DNA of 64,000 nt from Palsa-1400 sp036501625 (lineage in GTDB: Bacteria > Verrucomicrobiota > Verrucomicrobiia > Limisphaerales > Palsa-1400). Of this stretch, positions 53,485 to 61,931 are shown one piece after another; positions within the stretch are counted from its first letter, which is position 1, and the number at the start of each line of letters is the position of its first letter. The position numbers and the translations under genes are program-made. Where the stretch lies: the NCBI GenBank assembly GCA_036501625.1, contig DASXZY010000088.1:1-64000 (forward strand). Direction: 5' to 3'. The notes beneath the pieces were generated by a model. The model ran no database searches and was not told the origin of the DNA. It worked only from the letters and a program-made list of their open reading frames with translations.

Positions 53485-53971
53485 CTGAGGGAAGTATCCG
53501 ATAACTGAGCCCGAAACGCAAGCCGGGCTAATCCGAAGCCCAGCCCTGAAAATAAGTATCAGACCGCCCAGAAACGCAGAAACCTTGGGGTTCTTCGCTG
53601 CCTTCGGTGGAATAGAGTGTCTTCATTCCCCCCGGAGGGGCAAGGATTTTCCAAAATCTTCACCGCAATAGTCTGCGGCGCCACGATCGAAGATCTTGCA
53701 TTTTATATATTGCATTACCACCAAAGAGTGGTATTATCTCGGATATGTCGCGCTCCGGCGCGTGTTCTTTTTTGGGCCGTTTGGCGGGATTTTTACAAAA
53801 AATTTAGAAAAAACAAACTGAGATCAAAGCAATTCAAAGCAAAACAAGGTCGAACAAGGCTCCACAAGCTGTTTTCGAGAAAAAACAGCCGCCTCCCGGC
53901 GCGTCCCGAAGCATGAACGCCGCTTCTCCCGGCTTCCAAATTCGGCCCTCAGCCTTTACGCTGCAACTCGC
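53485..53971. other. Intergenic region without a convincing gene
   Basis: This stretch between the divergent acetyltransferase and proB genes should carry both promoters. A palindrome TACCAC (53716-53721)/GTGGTA (53728-53733) follows an AT-rich run (TTTTATATATTGCAT). A 99-codon open frame at 53617-53916 is rich in Arg and Lys with no domain and is probably not a gene. No tRNA or riboswitch fold was recognised. Confidence 0.4.
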
Positions 53972-55045
53972 ATGCATCGCGCTTCGCTGAAAAATGCCAG
54001 CCGCATCGTCGTCAAATTGGGCACCGGCGTCCTGACGGACAGCCGCAAACAGCTCGATTTGGAGCAAATCCGGATGCTGGCCGGGCAGATCGCCGCCATC
54101 CGCGCGCAAGGCAAACAAATTGTCATCGTCAGTTCTGGCGCGGTCGGGGCGGGCATGGGCGTTTTGGGCCACGCCAAGCGGCCCGCCCAGCTTTCCGAGT
54201 TGCAAGCCTGCGCCGCCGTCGGCCAGCCGCGCCTGATGACGATGTATGAAAAGCTCCTTGCCGAGGACGGCTTTTGCGTGGCCCAGGTTCTTTTGACACA
54301 CGATGATTTGGAGCACCACGAGCGGCATCTCAACGCCCGCAGCACGCTCGTCACGCTCCTTCAGCATGGAGTCATCCCCATCATCAACGAAAACGACGCG
54401 ACCTCCTTCACGGAAATCAAATTCGGCGACAACGACAAGTTGTCCGCCCTGACCGCCTGCCTGCTGCCCGCCGACGCGCTTATCATTCTTACGACCGTGG
54501 ACGGGTTGATCGAAAATTTCGGCAAGCTGAATCCACGCACCGTCAGCCTGGTGGAGAACCTTGACGCCACCGTCGAAAAGATGGCGAGCGGGACCGATAG
54601 CGAAACAGCCGTCGGCGGGATGGCCTCGAAATTGCAGGCGGCGAAAATCGCGGTGCGGGCGGGCATCCCGATGGTGATCGCCTCGGGCAAAAAAAAGGCG
54701 GTGCTGGCGCGCGTTTTGGACGGCCAGGAGGAAGGCACGCTGTTTGTCGCGCAATCCGGCCGGCTGGCGGGGCGCAAGCGCTGGATCGCTTTTTTCCATC
54801 ATCCCAAAGGCGCCCTGTTTGTCGATGAGGGCGCCCGCAAGGCCCTGCGCGAAAACGGCAAGAGCCTTCTGCCGCCGGGCGTCGCCCGCTGTGAAGGGCA
54901 ATTCGCCGCCGGCGATGTCGTGCGCCTCTGCGATCTCAATGGCACGGAATTCGCGCGCGGGCAATGCGATTTCGACTCCGAAGCCGTCAAAGCCCGCCAG
55001 GTCCGCGAGGTCCTGGTCCACCGCGACAACCTGGTCATATTGTGA
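53972..55045 (+). CDS. proB: Glutamate 5-kinase
   Basis: These 357 residues have the amino-acid kinase start KNASRIVVKLGTGVLTD, IVIVSSGAVGAGMGVLG, INENDATSFTEIKFGDNDKL and GGMASKLQAAKIAVRAGIPM, and a C-terminal PUA domain (about 275-357, GPxR-like block KALRENGKSLLPPGV). It phosphorylates glutamate in the first step of proline synthesis. Its TGA is overlapped by the GTG of mazG. No proA is adjacent. Confidence 0.95.
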   Translation: MHRASLKNASRIVVKLGTGVLTDSRKQLDLEQIRMLAGQIAAIRAQGKQIVIVSSGAVGAGMGVLGHAKRPAQLSELQACAAVGQPRLMTMYEKLLAEDGFCVAQVLLTHDDLEHHERHLNARSTLVTLLQHGVIPIINENDATSFTEIKFGDNDKLSALTACLLPADALIILTTVDGLIENFGKLNPRTVSLVENLDATVEKMASGTDSETAVGGMASKLQAAKIAVRAGIPMVIASGKKKAVLARVLDGQEEGTLFVAQSGRLAGRKRWIAFFHHPKGALFVDEGARKALRENGKSLLPPGVARCEGQFAAGDVVRLCDLNGTEFARGQCDFDSEAVKARQVREVLVHRDNLVIL

Positions 55046-55698
55046 AGAAGAAAAATTCCGCGATTGTTGAGTTGCTGGAGATCATGGCCAAATTGCGCTC
55101 GCCGAGCGGCTGCCCTTGGGACCGCGAGCAGGATCACAGCACCCTTCGTTTCCACGCCGTCGAGGAAGTCTATGAATTGATCGACGCCATTGAGAGCGGC
55201 GACGACCAGGAGATGGCGGAGGAATTGGGCGATTTGCTTTTGCAGGTTGTTTTTCATTGCCAGCTTGGGCGGGAGCGCGGCGCCTTTGATTTCGAGCGCG
55301 TGGCGCGGCATATTACTGACAAGCTGGTGCGCCGGCATCCGCACGTTTTTGGGGATGTCAAGGTGAAGGACGTGGATGAAGTCTGGGCCAATTGGGAAAA
55401 AATCAAGAAAGCGGAAAAGCACGGAACGCGGCACGCGCGCGCCTCGGCGCTGGATGGAATTCCCCGCCATTTGCCGGCCTTGATGCGCGCGGAGAAACTT
55501 GTCAAGAAGGCGCGAAAGGCCGGCCTGCTGGAAGGCGGGGCCAGGGGGCCTTCTGTCAACAAAACTTCACTGGCCCGCCAATTGTTTGAACTGGCCCGGC
55601 AAGCGCAATCGCGCGGGTGGTCCGCGGAGGATTTATTGCGGCAGGAAGCCGCGCGCCAGGAACGGAAACTGCGCCGGCGGGAACGGCAGAAGAAATGA
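55042..55698 (+). CDS. mazG: Nucleoside triphosphate pyrophosphohydrolase
   Basis: A GTG start at 55042 overlaps the proB stop (GTGA); an ATG further upstream would lie wholly within proB. The 218 residues have the MazG motif: CPWDREQDHSTLRFHAVEEV, Glu41/Glu42/Glu45, Glu60-Glu61-x-x-Asp64 binding Mg, and RRHPHVFGDVKVKD. MazG hydrolyses NTPs and their damaged forms to monophosphates. The second half of E. coli MazG is replaced by a shorter, basic Arg/Lys-rich C-terminal region. Confidence 0.92.
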   Translation: MKKKNSAIVELLEIMAKLRSPSGCPWDREQDHSTLRFHAVEEVYELIDAIESGDDQEMAEELGDLLLQVVFHCQLGRERGAFDFERVARHITDKLVRRHPHVFGDVKVKDVDEVWANWEKIKKAEKHGTRHARASALDGIPRHLPALMRAEKLVKKARKAGLLEGGARGPSVNKTSLARQLFELARQAQSRGWSAEDLLRQEAARQERKLRRRERQKK

Positions 55699-55720
55699 TC
55701 GGCGCAAATCAGGGGTTGTC

Positions 55721-56866
55721 ATGGAATGGGTTTGGAGTTATTTCCAAAAGCATATGACGGATCCAAGGTACGCAAAACTGGCCAGCCTGCTGGTCAAGTA
55801 TTCGATTGAGCTGAAGAAAAAGGAACGCATTCTCCTGGACATGATCGACGTCCCTGACGAGTTCACCATCCAACTGATGCGCGCGGTGCGCCACGCCGGC
55901 GCCATCCCCCTGGTGGAAATCCGCCACACCCGCGTCACACGCGAAATTATGCGCCAGACCGGTGACGACCACGCCGCCCTCGTGCGCGATGTCGAATTGT
56001 CCCGCATGAAACGAGTCCAGGCCTACGTCGCCATCCGCGGGGCCGGCAACGCCAACGAGACCGCCGACGTGCCCCCGCGCCTGACCGCGCTTTACGCCAA
56101 AGCTGTGCGCCCCGTGCTCGATTATCGCATCAACAAAACGCGCTGGTGCGTTTTGCGCTGGCCCACTCCCAGCATGGCCCAGGCCGCCAACATGAGCACC
56201 GAGGCCTTCGAGGATTTTTATTTTGACGTCTGCACCATGAATTATCCCAAAATGGCGCGGGCGATGCTCCCCCTGCAAAAGTTCATGAACAAGACGGACC
56301 AGGTCCATCTCAAAAGCCCCGGCACCGACCTGCGCTTCAGCATCAAAGGCATCGGCGCGCTGCTGGCCGAAGGCAAGCGCAACATTCCCGACGGCGAAGT
56401 GTTTTCCTGCCCTGTCAAGAAATCCGTGCAGGGCGTCATCCAATATAACACGCCGACTTTGTACGCGGGTTCGAAGTTTGAAAATGTCCGCCTTGAATTC
56501 AAGGACGGCCAGATCATCAAAGCCACCTCCTCCAACAACGACAAGCGGCTCAACGAAATCCTGGATACCGATGCAGGGGCGCGCTACATAGGCGAATTTT
56601 CACTCGGCTTCAATCCTTACATCCTCAACCCGATGTGCGATATTTTGTTTGACGAAAAAATCGCCGGCTCGCTCCACTTCACGCCCGGCCAGGCCTACCA
56701 GCAGGCCGACAACGGCAACCGCTCGGCCGTGCATTGGGACATGGTGCTGATCCAGCGCCCCGAATGGGGGGGCGGCGAAGTTTGGTTCGACGGCCAGCTC
56801 ATCCGCAAGAACGGCCTGTTCGTGCCCGCCGCGTTGCAGGCCCTCAATCCGAAGAACCTGAAGTAA
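55721..56866 (+). CDS. M29-type metallo-aminopeptidase
   Basis: The ATG at 55721 (MEWVWSYFQKHMTD) gives 381 residues; the frame is open further upstream but overlaps mazG. The likely metal ligands of the M29 (thermophilic aminopeptidase) family can be followed: Glu in VRLEFKDGQI, Glu in IGEFSLGFNPYI, His in GSLHFTPGQAY with the Tyr, and His and Asp in SAVHWDMVLIQ. It should release N-terminal residues from peptides in the cytoplasm. It starts 22 bases after mazG and its stop directly abuts that of the convergent LysR gene. Confidence 0.85.
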   Translation: MEWVWSYFQKHMTDPRYAKLASLLVKYSIELKKKERILLDMIDVPDEFTIQLMRAVRHAGAIPLVEIRHTRVTREIMRQTGDDHAALVRDVELSRMKRVQAYVAIRGAGNANETADVPPRLTALYAKAVRPVLDYRINKTRWCVLRWPTPSMAQAANMSTEAFEDFYFDVCTMNYPKMARAMLPLQKFMNKTDQVHLKSPGTDLRFSIKGIGALLAEGKRNIPDGEVFSCPVKKSVQGVIQYNTPTLYAGSKFENVRLEFKDGQIIKATSSNNDKRLNEILDTDAGARYIGEFSLGFNPYILNPMCDILFDEKIAGSLHFTPGQAYQQADNGNRSAVHWDMVLIQRPEWGGGEVWFDGQLIRKNGLFVPAALQALNPKNLK

Positions 56867-57742
56867 TCAGCCTTTCAGAATAGCCAGGAATTGCTTCATG
56901 GCCGGCGAGAGGACTTTGTTCTTTTTGTATATGGCCGCCAGCGGGCGCACCAATTCCGCGCCCTCAATCCGGACTTCCGCCAGCGTCTGTTTGGCCACTT
57001 CCTGCGTGATCGTCCCCTGCGGCACGAGCGAGACGCCCGCCTCGATTTCCACGGCGCGTTTGACCGTCTCAATGTTGTCAAACTCCATGACCGTTTCCAC
57101 CTGAACGCCGTGGTCCTTCAGAATTTTGTCGATGGCTTTGCGCGTCGGAATGTCCGGCTCGAAGCTGATAAATTTCTCGCCGGCCAGTTGTGACAGTTTA
57201 ACGGACTTCGATTTGGCCAGCGGATGCTGCGGGTGGCAGATCAGCACGAGCGAATCCTTGCGCAACGGCACCATCTCGATCTTGAGATCGCGCGAGGGAT
57301 AGGCGACCAAGCCCAAATCAACCACGTTGCTCAGGACATCGTCATAGACCTGGTTGGCGCGGCGGTATTCCAGATGGACGTTGACGGTGGGATAGCTCTT
57401 GAGAAATTTTTTCAAATACGGCGGCAAATCGTGCAGCCCAATGCTGTAAATGGTCGCGACGCGAATGGTGCCGGAGATGATGTTCTTGATCTCCTGCATC
57501 CGGTTGTGCATGGAGTCGTGCGTCTGGATAATTTGCTTGCTGTACTCGTAAAGAACCTGTCCTTCGCGGGTCAGGCGGAATTTCTTCTTGCTGCGTTCGA
57601 TCAGCAACGACTTGAACTGTCGCTCCAGCGAACTGATTTGCTGGCTGACGGCGGACTGGGTCACGTTGTTGATGGAGGCGGCCTGGGTGAAACTCTCTGT
57701 CTCGGCCAGATCGCAGAAGACTTTTAGGCTCTCGATTTGCAT
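56867..57742 (-). CDS. LysR-family transcriptional regulator
   Basis: This 291-residue regulator has the LysR helix-turn-helix (LKVFCDLAETESFTQAASIN, NVTQSAVSQQISSLERQ) and a periplasmic-binding-like effector domain with GTIRVATIYSIGLHDLPPYL and VSLVPQGTITQEVA. The effector pocket resembles the CysL/CbbR/YeiE-like group, but the ligand is not identifiable. The gene is alone on its transcript; neighbours are the convergent aminopeptidase gene and the kinase gene that runs into its promoter region. It may regulate distant targets. Confidence 0.92.
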   Translation of the reverse strand: MQIESLKVFCDLAETESFTQAASINNVTQSAVSQQISSLERQFKSLLIERSKKKFRLTREGQVLYEYSKQIIQTHDSMHNRMQEIKNIISGTIRVATIYSIGLHDLPPYLKKFLKSYPTVNVHLEYRRANQVYDDVLSNVVDLGLVAYPSRDLKIEMVPLRKDSLVLICHPQHPLAKSKSVKLSQLAGEKFISFEPDIPTRKAIDKILKDHGVQVETVMEFDNIETVKRAVEIEAGVSLVPQGTITQEVAKQTLAEVRIEGAELVRPLAAIYKKNKVLSPAMKQFLAILKG

Positions 57743-57764
57743 TTGTTAATAAGACGCGCTATCG

Positions 57765-57794
57765 AGTATAAAATCAGCTTATAATGTTTGGCAA
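57765..57794 (-). promoter_or_regulatory. Probable sigma-70-type promoter of the LysR gene
   Basis: On the minus strand TTGCCA (57794-57789) and TATACT (57770-57765) are spaced by 18 bases, and transcription would start about 16 bases before the LysR ATG at 57742. The surrounding DNA is AT-rich compared with its neighbours. Confidence 0.45.
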
Positions 57795-57851
57795 TGGAAT
57801 TTTCCGGCGAAGCCAGAATTCGCAGCGGAATTATGAAGTTGGCGGCTCGGA

Positions 57852-60800
57852 CTAGTTATACCGCAGCGGCATCTCAAACCGCACAGCCGTGCCGCGGCTG
57901 GCTGCGCCGCTCACGGCGAAAGTTCCGCCAAGCTGCGCCAGGCGCGATCTCATGTTGGCGACGCCGTCCATGCCTGCTTCGTTCCCATGGTTTTCCCAGC
58001 CGCGTCCGTTGTCGGTGATGTCCAAAAACAGCCGGCCGCGCTCCACTTTGATCTCCAGCGTCACTTCCGTCGCGCCGGAATGGCGCACGATATTGGTCAA
58101 GGCTTCCTTGAATGCCAGGAACAATTGGTGCCGGTGCCGCGAGTCAAACGCATAACTCACGGCGCCGATGGAATCCTGCAGCCGCCAACCGATGCCGGCC
58201 AGCCCGAGGAATCGCTCGGCGTACAGGGAAAAATAACTCACCATCGATTCCAGTGAATCGTGCGTCGGGTTCATGGCCCAGACAATTTCGTCCAAGGCCG
58301 TGACCATGTGCCGGGCTTTGCCGCTCATCTCCTCCAGATAATTGCCTTTGGCGGCGGGCGCGGCCGCGTCGGACTGCGCGCGGATGCCCAGCATGCTGAT
58401 TTCCGTCAGGCCGGAGCCAAGGTCATCATGCAAATCGCGCGCGATGCGGGCGCGCTCCTGCTCAAGCGTGTGCCGTTGCTCAGCAAGCTGGCGTTCGCGG
58501 ATTTGAATTTCCAATTCGACCGTGCGCCGCCCCACTTTGCGGCGAAGTTGCGTAATCCAAAGGGCCGAAAAAGCCAGCACGCACGCAAGCGCCCCAAGCA
58601 TGACAAGCAATTTTTCCAGCGTCCACCACGGCGGCCGGGCCAGCACTGAAATGTCGGACGGCGAATTGAGGAGCAGCCCAAACGAGGTCGCATCCTGGCC
58701 GATGCCCTGGCTGGCGTACACGCCGGTGAGTTCCAATTCGCTGCCCGGCGGAACATCCTGCAAAGCCGCGCCATTTCCCGGCAGCAGGGCCAGGAATGAT
58801 CGCAGCCCGGCGCTCATTTCGAGAACCTGTCCGGCGGGCGTGGTTCGTTGATTGACAAGGAGCGCCTTGATGCGCACCCAGGTGGCGTCGAGGTCGGTGC
58901 GGGCAAGATCATTCGGTTCGAGGGTTCGCGGTTTGGGCAGCGGCGCGCGGCCGGTTTTGCGGGCGGTGGCTTCGCGCAGCACGGGCAGGCCGCTGCTCAA
59001 TTCTGGAAAACCCACAACCTCCACCATGTCCCCAGTCTCCAGCGATTCGGCGTTCTTGGCGACAAATCGGACGCCGCTGTTTCCATCCATCAGAAAACAA
59101 TCCGGCGCCCGGACGTGAAGAATTTGGCCGGAAATTTTAATGCGCTGCAGCACGCTGGCCTGCGGATCGAACAGGAACAATTCGGCGGCCGATTTGCGCG
59201 GGGTGGAAAACAAATCCGCCGGAGCCGGTTGTTCAATGTTCATGCTGGCTCCGTAGATGCGGATTTCTCCGACCGTGACCTGGCGGGTAAGATAATTCCA
59301 CGTGGCGAACAGGCAGCCGCGCACCCGCACCAGCGCGTCCTCCCAGGTCTTGGTGTCGCGCGCCGGAAGCTCGGCCTCCCGAAGTTCAATTTTGATGCGG
59401 CCATCCGGCGTCAGGAGGGTGATTTGGTTGCTCTGCGCGCCGGTCAGGATGCCTTGCAGTTCGACGTATTGGGCGTCGAGGCTTCCGTTGACCAATTGAT
59501 CGCGGGCCGGGTGTATTGGCTCCGGCAAATCGCCGAGGCCGCGCCGGGTTACGCGGCGGGCATTGACGATGGGCGCGAACTCGCCGGGGCCGGTCACACC
59601 TTCCACTTGCAGGCTCTCGCCAATGCGCGGCGGCTCGGAAAGGCTCTCCGAATAGTCAATGACATAAACCCCGCGCGTGGCATCCTGGATGGTAAAGGCC
59701 TGGTGGTCAGGCAGGACGGACGTAATGACTCCGCGAAGCCGGACCGGATATTGCCGTTCCGCTTCTTCCCGTTTCAATCGATGAATGTCCGAGGCATTTT
59801 CCAAAAGAGGCAAGCCCGATTGAGGGACTGTTGCAAGCGCCGCCGCCGGGCTGGCTGGCTCACCGGCCACCGCCAGGTCGTCCGCGCTTGAAACCAGCAA
59901 AATGCCCGGCGTCTGCTGGCCATCGCTCGTCCGCGCCGGCTGGCAGTATCCCGTCGCGCGAATCCGATGGTTGAGAAGCGCATTCGGTGACAGGCCCGAA
60001 GCATCGGCGGCGACGATGCGGATGTGCTCGGCGCGCGAAGTTAATTCGGCATCGAATCCGCCAGCCCCGCGGCTGAGAAAATCCGCCTTGCCTTCGACCT
60101 GGGCCCAGATGCCGCTTTTGTTGGAAGGCCACAGCTGGCCGATGGAGAGGCGTTGCGGTTCGGGAAGGCGCGCCGGTCCGAGCGGAGTCAAATTCAGGGC
60201 CGGCCTGCCCACGGACAGGCGGCTGCCGTCGTCCGACATGGTGTAAAACGTGTAAAGCCCGGCTTGCGGGACATCCAGAAAGCCGGTGAAACACAAACCC
60301 ACCCGTTCCGATCGAACGATGACACTCAAATCGAAATTCGTGGCCGTGCCCCGGCTTAATGGCGCGCTGTGATCAAAGTCAGGCAGCATATTGCCGGGCG
60401 TTTCCGCGCAAATGTAATCCAGCCCCGGCAGCCAGTTGGTGGCGCCATCCGCGCCCGCGACCGCCCGGAATAGCGCCGTGCTGGGAATGGTTTGCCGGGG
60501 AAGGCCGGGACCTTGGTAATCTACGCGCAAACCATACTTCTCCACGCCGTTGAACCATTCCACCCGCAACGGATTGCGTCCCGCCGCCAGGTAAACGGAG
60601 CCGGATTTTTCGACCATGATATGGACGCCATCGTTATCGACCACAGGCCCAATGGCGCCGATGCGATAGCCCGCCCCGGAAGGAGCGATCGTCCCGCGCC
60701 CGTTCAAGATGACGCTTTGGCCCGCGTGGATCGGCGCGCCATGAAAATCCAGTTCTAATTCTTCAACCCCGGAATCATCTTTAAGCACGAGTGCGTTTTG

Positions 60801-60980
60801 GCTGGGGTTAGCCCACCAAACATCGCCGCGCAAATGAAGGGAATGGAACTCCTCCGGATTCTGGGCCGCCTGCTGGCGGATTTGCCCGACTTGGGTGATG
60901 TCCGCAGCCGCCAGGCGGCCGGCATCCGCCGCGCAAAACAGAACCAGGGACAGGAAGCTGGCCAAAGTTTCACGGCACAT
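57852..60980 (-). CDS. Large hybrid-sensor histidine kinase with repeated OB-fold-like extracytoplasmic domains
   Basis: The 1042 residues have a signal peptide, then about 760 extracytoplasmic residues: OB-fold-like units (LHLRGDVWWANPSQNALVLK, VRLRGVITSVLPDHQAFTIQ, VRIKALLVNQRTTPAGQVLE) and a PA14-like block FTGFLDVPQAGLYTFYTMSD. One membrane helix (LLVMLGALACVLAFSALWI, near 790) leads to a NarL-class HisKA_3 domain with phospho-acceptor His851 (ARDLHDDLGSGLTEI) and an ATPase domain (NIVRHSGATE, DNGRGW). No receiver gene is beside it. PA14 and OB-like folds suggest binding of carbohydrate or polymer outside the cell. Confidence 0.88.
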   Translation of the reverse strand: MCRETLASFLSLVLFCAADAGRLAAADITQVGQIRQQAAQNPEEFHSLHLRGDVWWANPSQNALVLKDDSGVEELELDFHGAPIHAGQSVILNGRGTIAPSGAGYRIGAIGPVVDNDGVHIMVEKSGSVYLAAGRNPLRVEWFNGVEKYGLRVDYQGPGLPRQTIPSTALFRAVAGADGATNWLPGLDYICAETPGNMLPDFDHSAPLSRGTATNFDLSVIVRSERVGLCFTGFLDVPQAGLYTFYTMSDDGSRLSVGRPALNLTPLGPARLPEPQRLSIGQLWPSNKSGIWAQVEGKADFLSRGAGGFDAELTSRAEHIRIVAADASGLSPNALLNHRIRATGYCQPARTSDGQQTPGILLVSSADDLAVAGEPASPAAALATVPQSGLPLLENASDIHRLKREEAERQYPVRLRGVITSVLPDHQAFTIQDATRGVYVIDYSESLSEPPRIGESLQVEGVTGPGEFAPIVNARRVTRRGLGDLPEPIHPARDQLVNGSLDAQYVELQGILTGAQSNQITLLTPDGRIKIELREAELPARDTKTWEDALVRVRGCLFATWNYLTRQVTVGEIRIYGASMNIEQPAPADLFSTPRKSAAELFLFDPQASVLQRIKISGQILHVRAPDCFLMDGNSGVRFVAKNAESLETGDMVEVVGFPELSSGLPVLREATARKTGRAPLPKPRTLEPNDLARTDLDATWVRIKALLVNQRTTPAGQVLEMSAGLRSFLALLPGNGAALQDVPPGSELELTGVYASQGIGQDATSFGLLLNSPSDISVLARPPWWTLEKLLVMLGALACVLAFSALWITQLRRKVGRRTVELEIQIRERQLAEQRHTLEQERARIARDLHDDLGSGLTEISMLGIRAQSDAAAPAAKGNYLEEMSGKARHMVTALDEIVWAMNPTHDSLESMVSYFSLYAERFLGLAGIGWRLQDSIGAVSYAFDSRHRHQLFLAFKEALTNIVRHSGATEVTLEIKVERGRLFLDITDNGRGWENHGNEAGMDGVANMRSRLAQLGGTFAVSGAASRGTAVRFEMPLRYN

Positions 60981-61100
60981 AAGGAGTAGAGTATAGTTCC
61001 GGCGTTATTGTCCCAGAAATATATCCAACGATGGCGCAGAACCACACCTTTGTGAGGCTAGGCAGGGCAAGGAATCCTGCCAAAATGGCCAGGTTAATCC

Positions 61101-61886
61101 TTGAATAGTCACCATCACGGCACAGCGAGGCCCTCTTCGAGAGCAATGCGCGGATTTACGCTCATTGAACTGCTGGTCGTTATTGCCATCATCGCCATCC
61201 TGGCCGCAATGCTTTTGCCCGCGCTGGCCAAGTCAAAAGAACAGGCCCGAACCACCCAATGCCGCTCTAATCTACATCAGTGGGTCGTTGCGTTTAACAT
61301 GTATTGCAATGATTTTAAGGACAAGTTCCCCGTCGGTTGGACGCCGGGGCAGCCGGACTCCGTATGGATGGGGGCCTGCCAGCCTTATTATATGAACACC
61401 AACATCTGCCTGTGCCCGACGGCCACCAAATTTCGCAGCGGCCTTTCGGCCGGGCAGCAGCTTGCCGGGTCCTTTGACGCCACTTTTTATTCGTGGGGGA
61501 TCATGGGCAGCAATGGCTATCCCATTGAGGATTGGGGCTCCGCGGGAGAACAGGGCAGCTATGAGTTTAATGGGAACCTTTATGGTGGAAAGATGTCCAT
61601 TGCCGGCCCTCTGCACCTGACGCCGGTATTTGGCGATGGCATCTGGGATGGAACCAATCCCACGCCCACTGATCCGCCGCCCACCGGGCAGGGCATTCAA
61701 ACGGCGGACGGCCTGGATGAATTTGCCCTGGTCCGCCACGGCGGCAAGAATCCCGAAGACATGGCTTTCCTCGACGCCTCCGTGCAACTGGTTGGAATCA
61801 AACAGCTTTGGTCGTTCAATTGGTCCCCGCAATGGGTGGCCAGTCCTCCTCCGCGCTGGCCCTCATGGATGGGCCCCTACAATTAG
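61101..61886 (+). CDS. Prepilin-like protein of the expanded verrucomicrobial/planctomycete type
   Basis: A TTG at 61101 gives a 261-residue protein with a 16-residue leader before RGFTLIELLVVIAIIAILAA and MLLPALAKSKEQARTTQCRSN; ATG 61146 would leave only MR before the cleavage site, too short for prepilin peptidase. The mature part has Trp/Gly-rich loops and DGIWDGTNPTP and GGKNPEDMAFLDASVQLV, the common phrase at the end of these large families. It is processed and exported by type IV pilus or type II machinery, not encoded here. It lies 45 bases upstream of the repeat protein. Confidence 0.85.
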   Translation: MNSHHHGTARPSSRAMRGFTLIELLVVIAIIAILAAMLLPALAKSKEQARTTQCRSNLHQWVVAFNMYCNDFKDKFPVGWTPGQPDSVWMGACQPYYMNTNICLCPTATKFRSGLSAGQQLAGSFDATFYSWGIMGSNGYPIEDWGSAGEQGSYEFNGNLYGGKMSIAGPLHLTPVFGDGIWDGTNPTPTDPPPTGQGIQTADGLDEFALVRHGGKNPEDMAFLDASVQLVGIKQLWSFNWSPQWVASPPPRWPSWMGPYN

Positions 61887-61931
61887 AAGCCGTCTTCTAT
61901 CCCCAAAATACCAGAACCATCCCATATGATT

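Noticed and set aside
53617..53916. 99-codon plus-strand open frame upstream of proB
   Set aside because: Arg/Lys-rich with no recognisable domain and no ribosome binding site; kept as intergenic.
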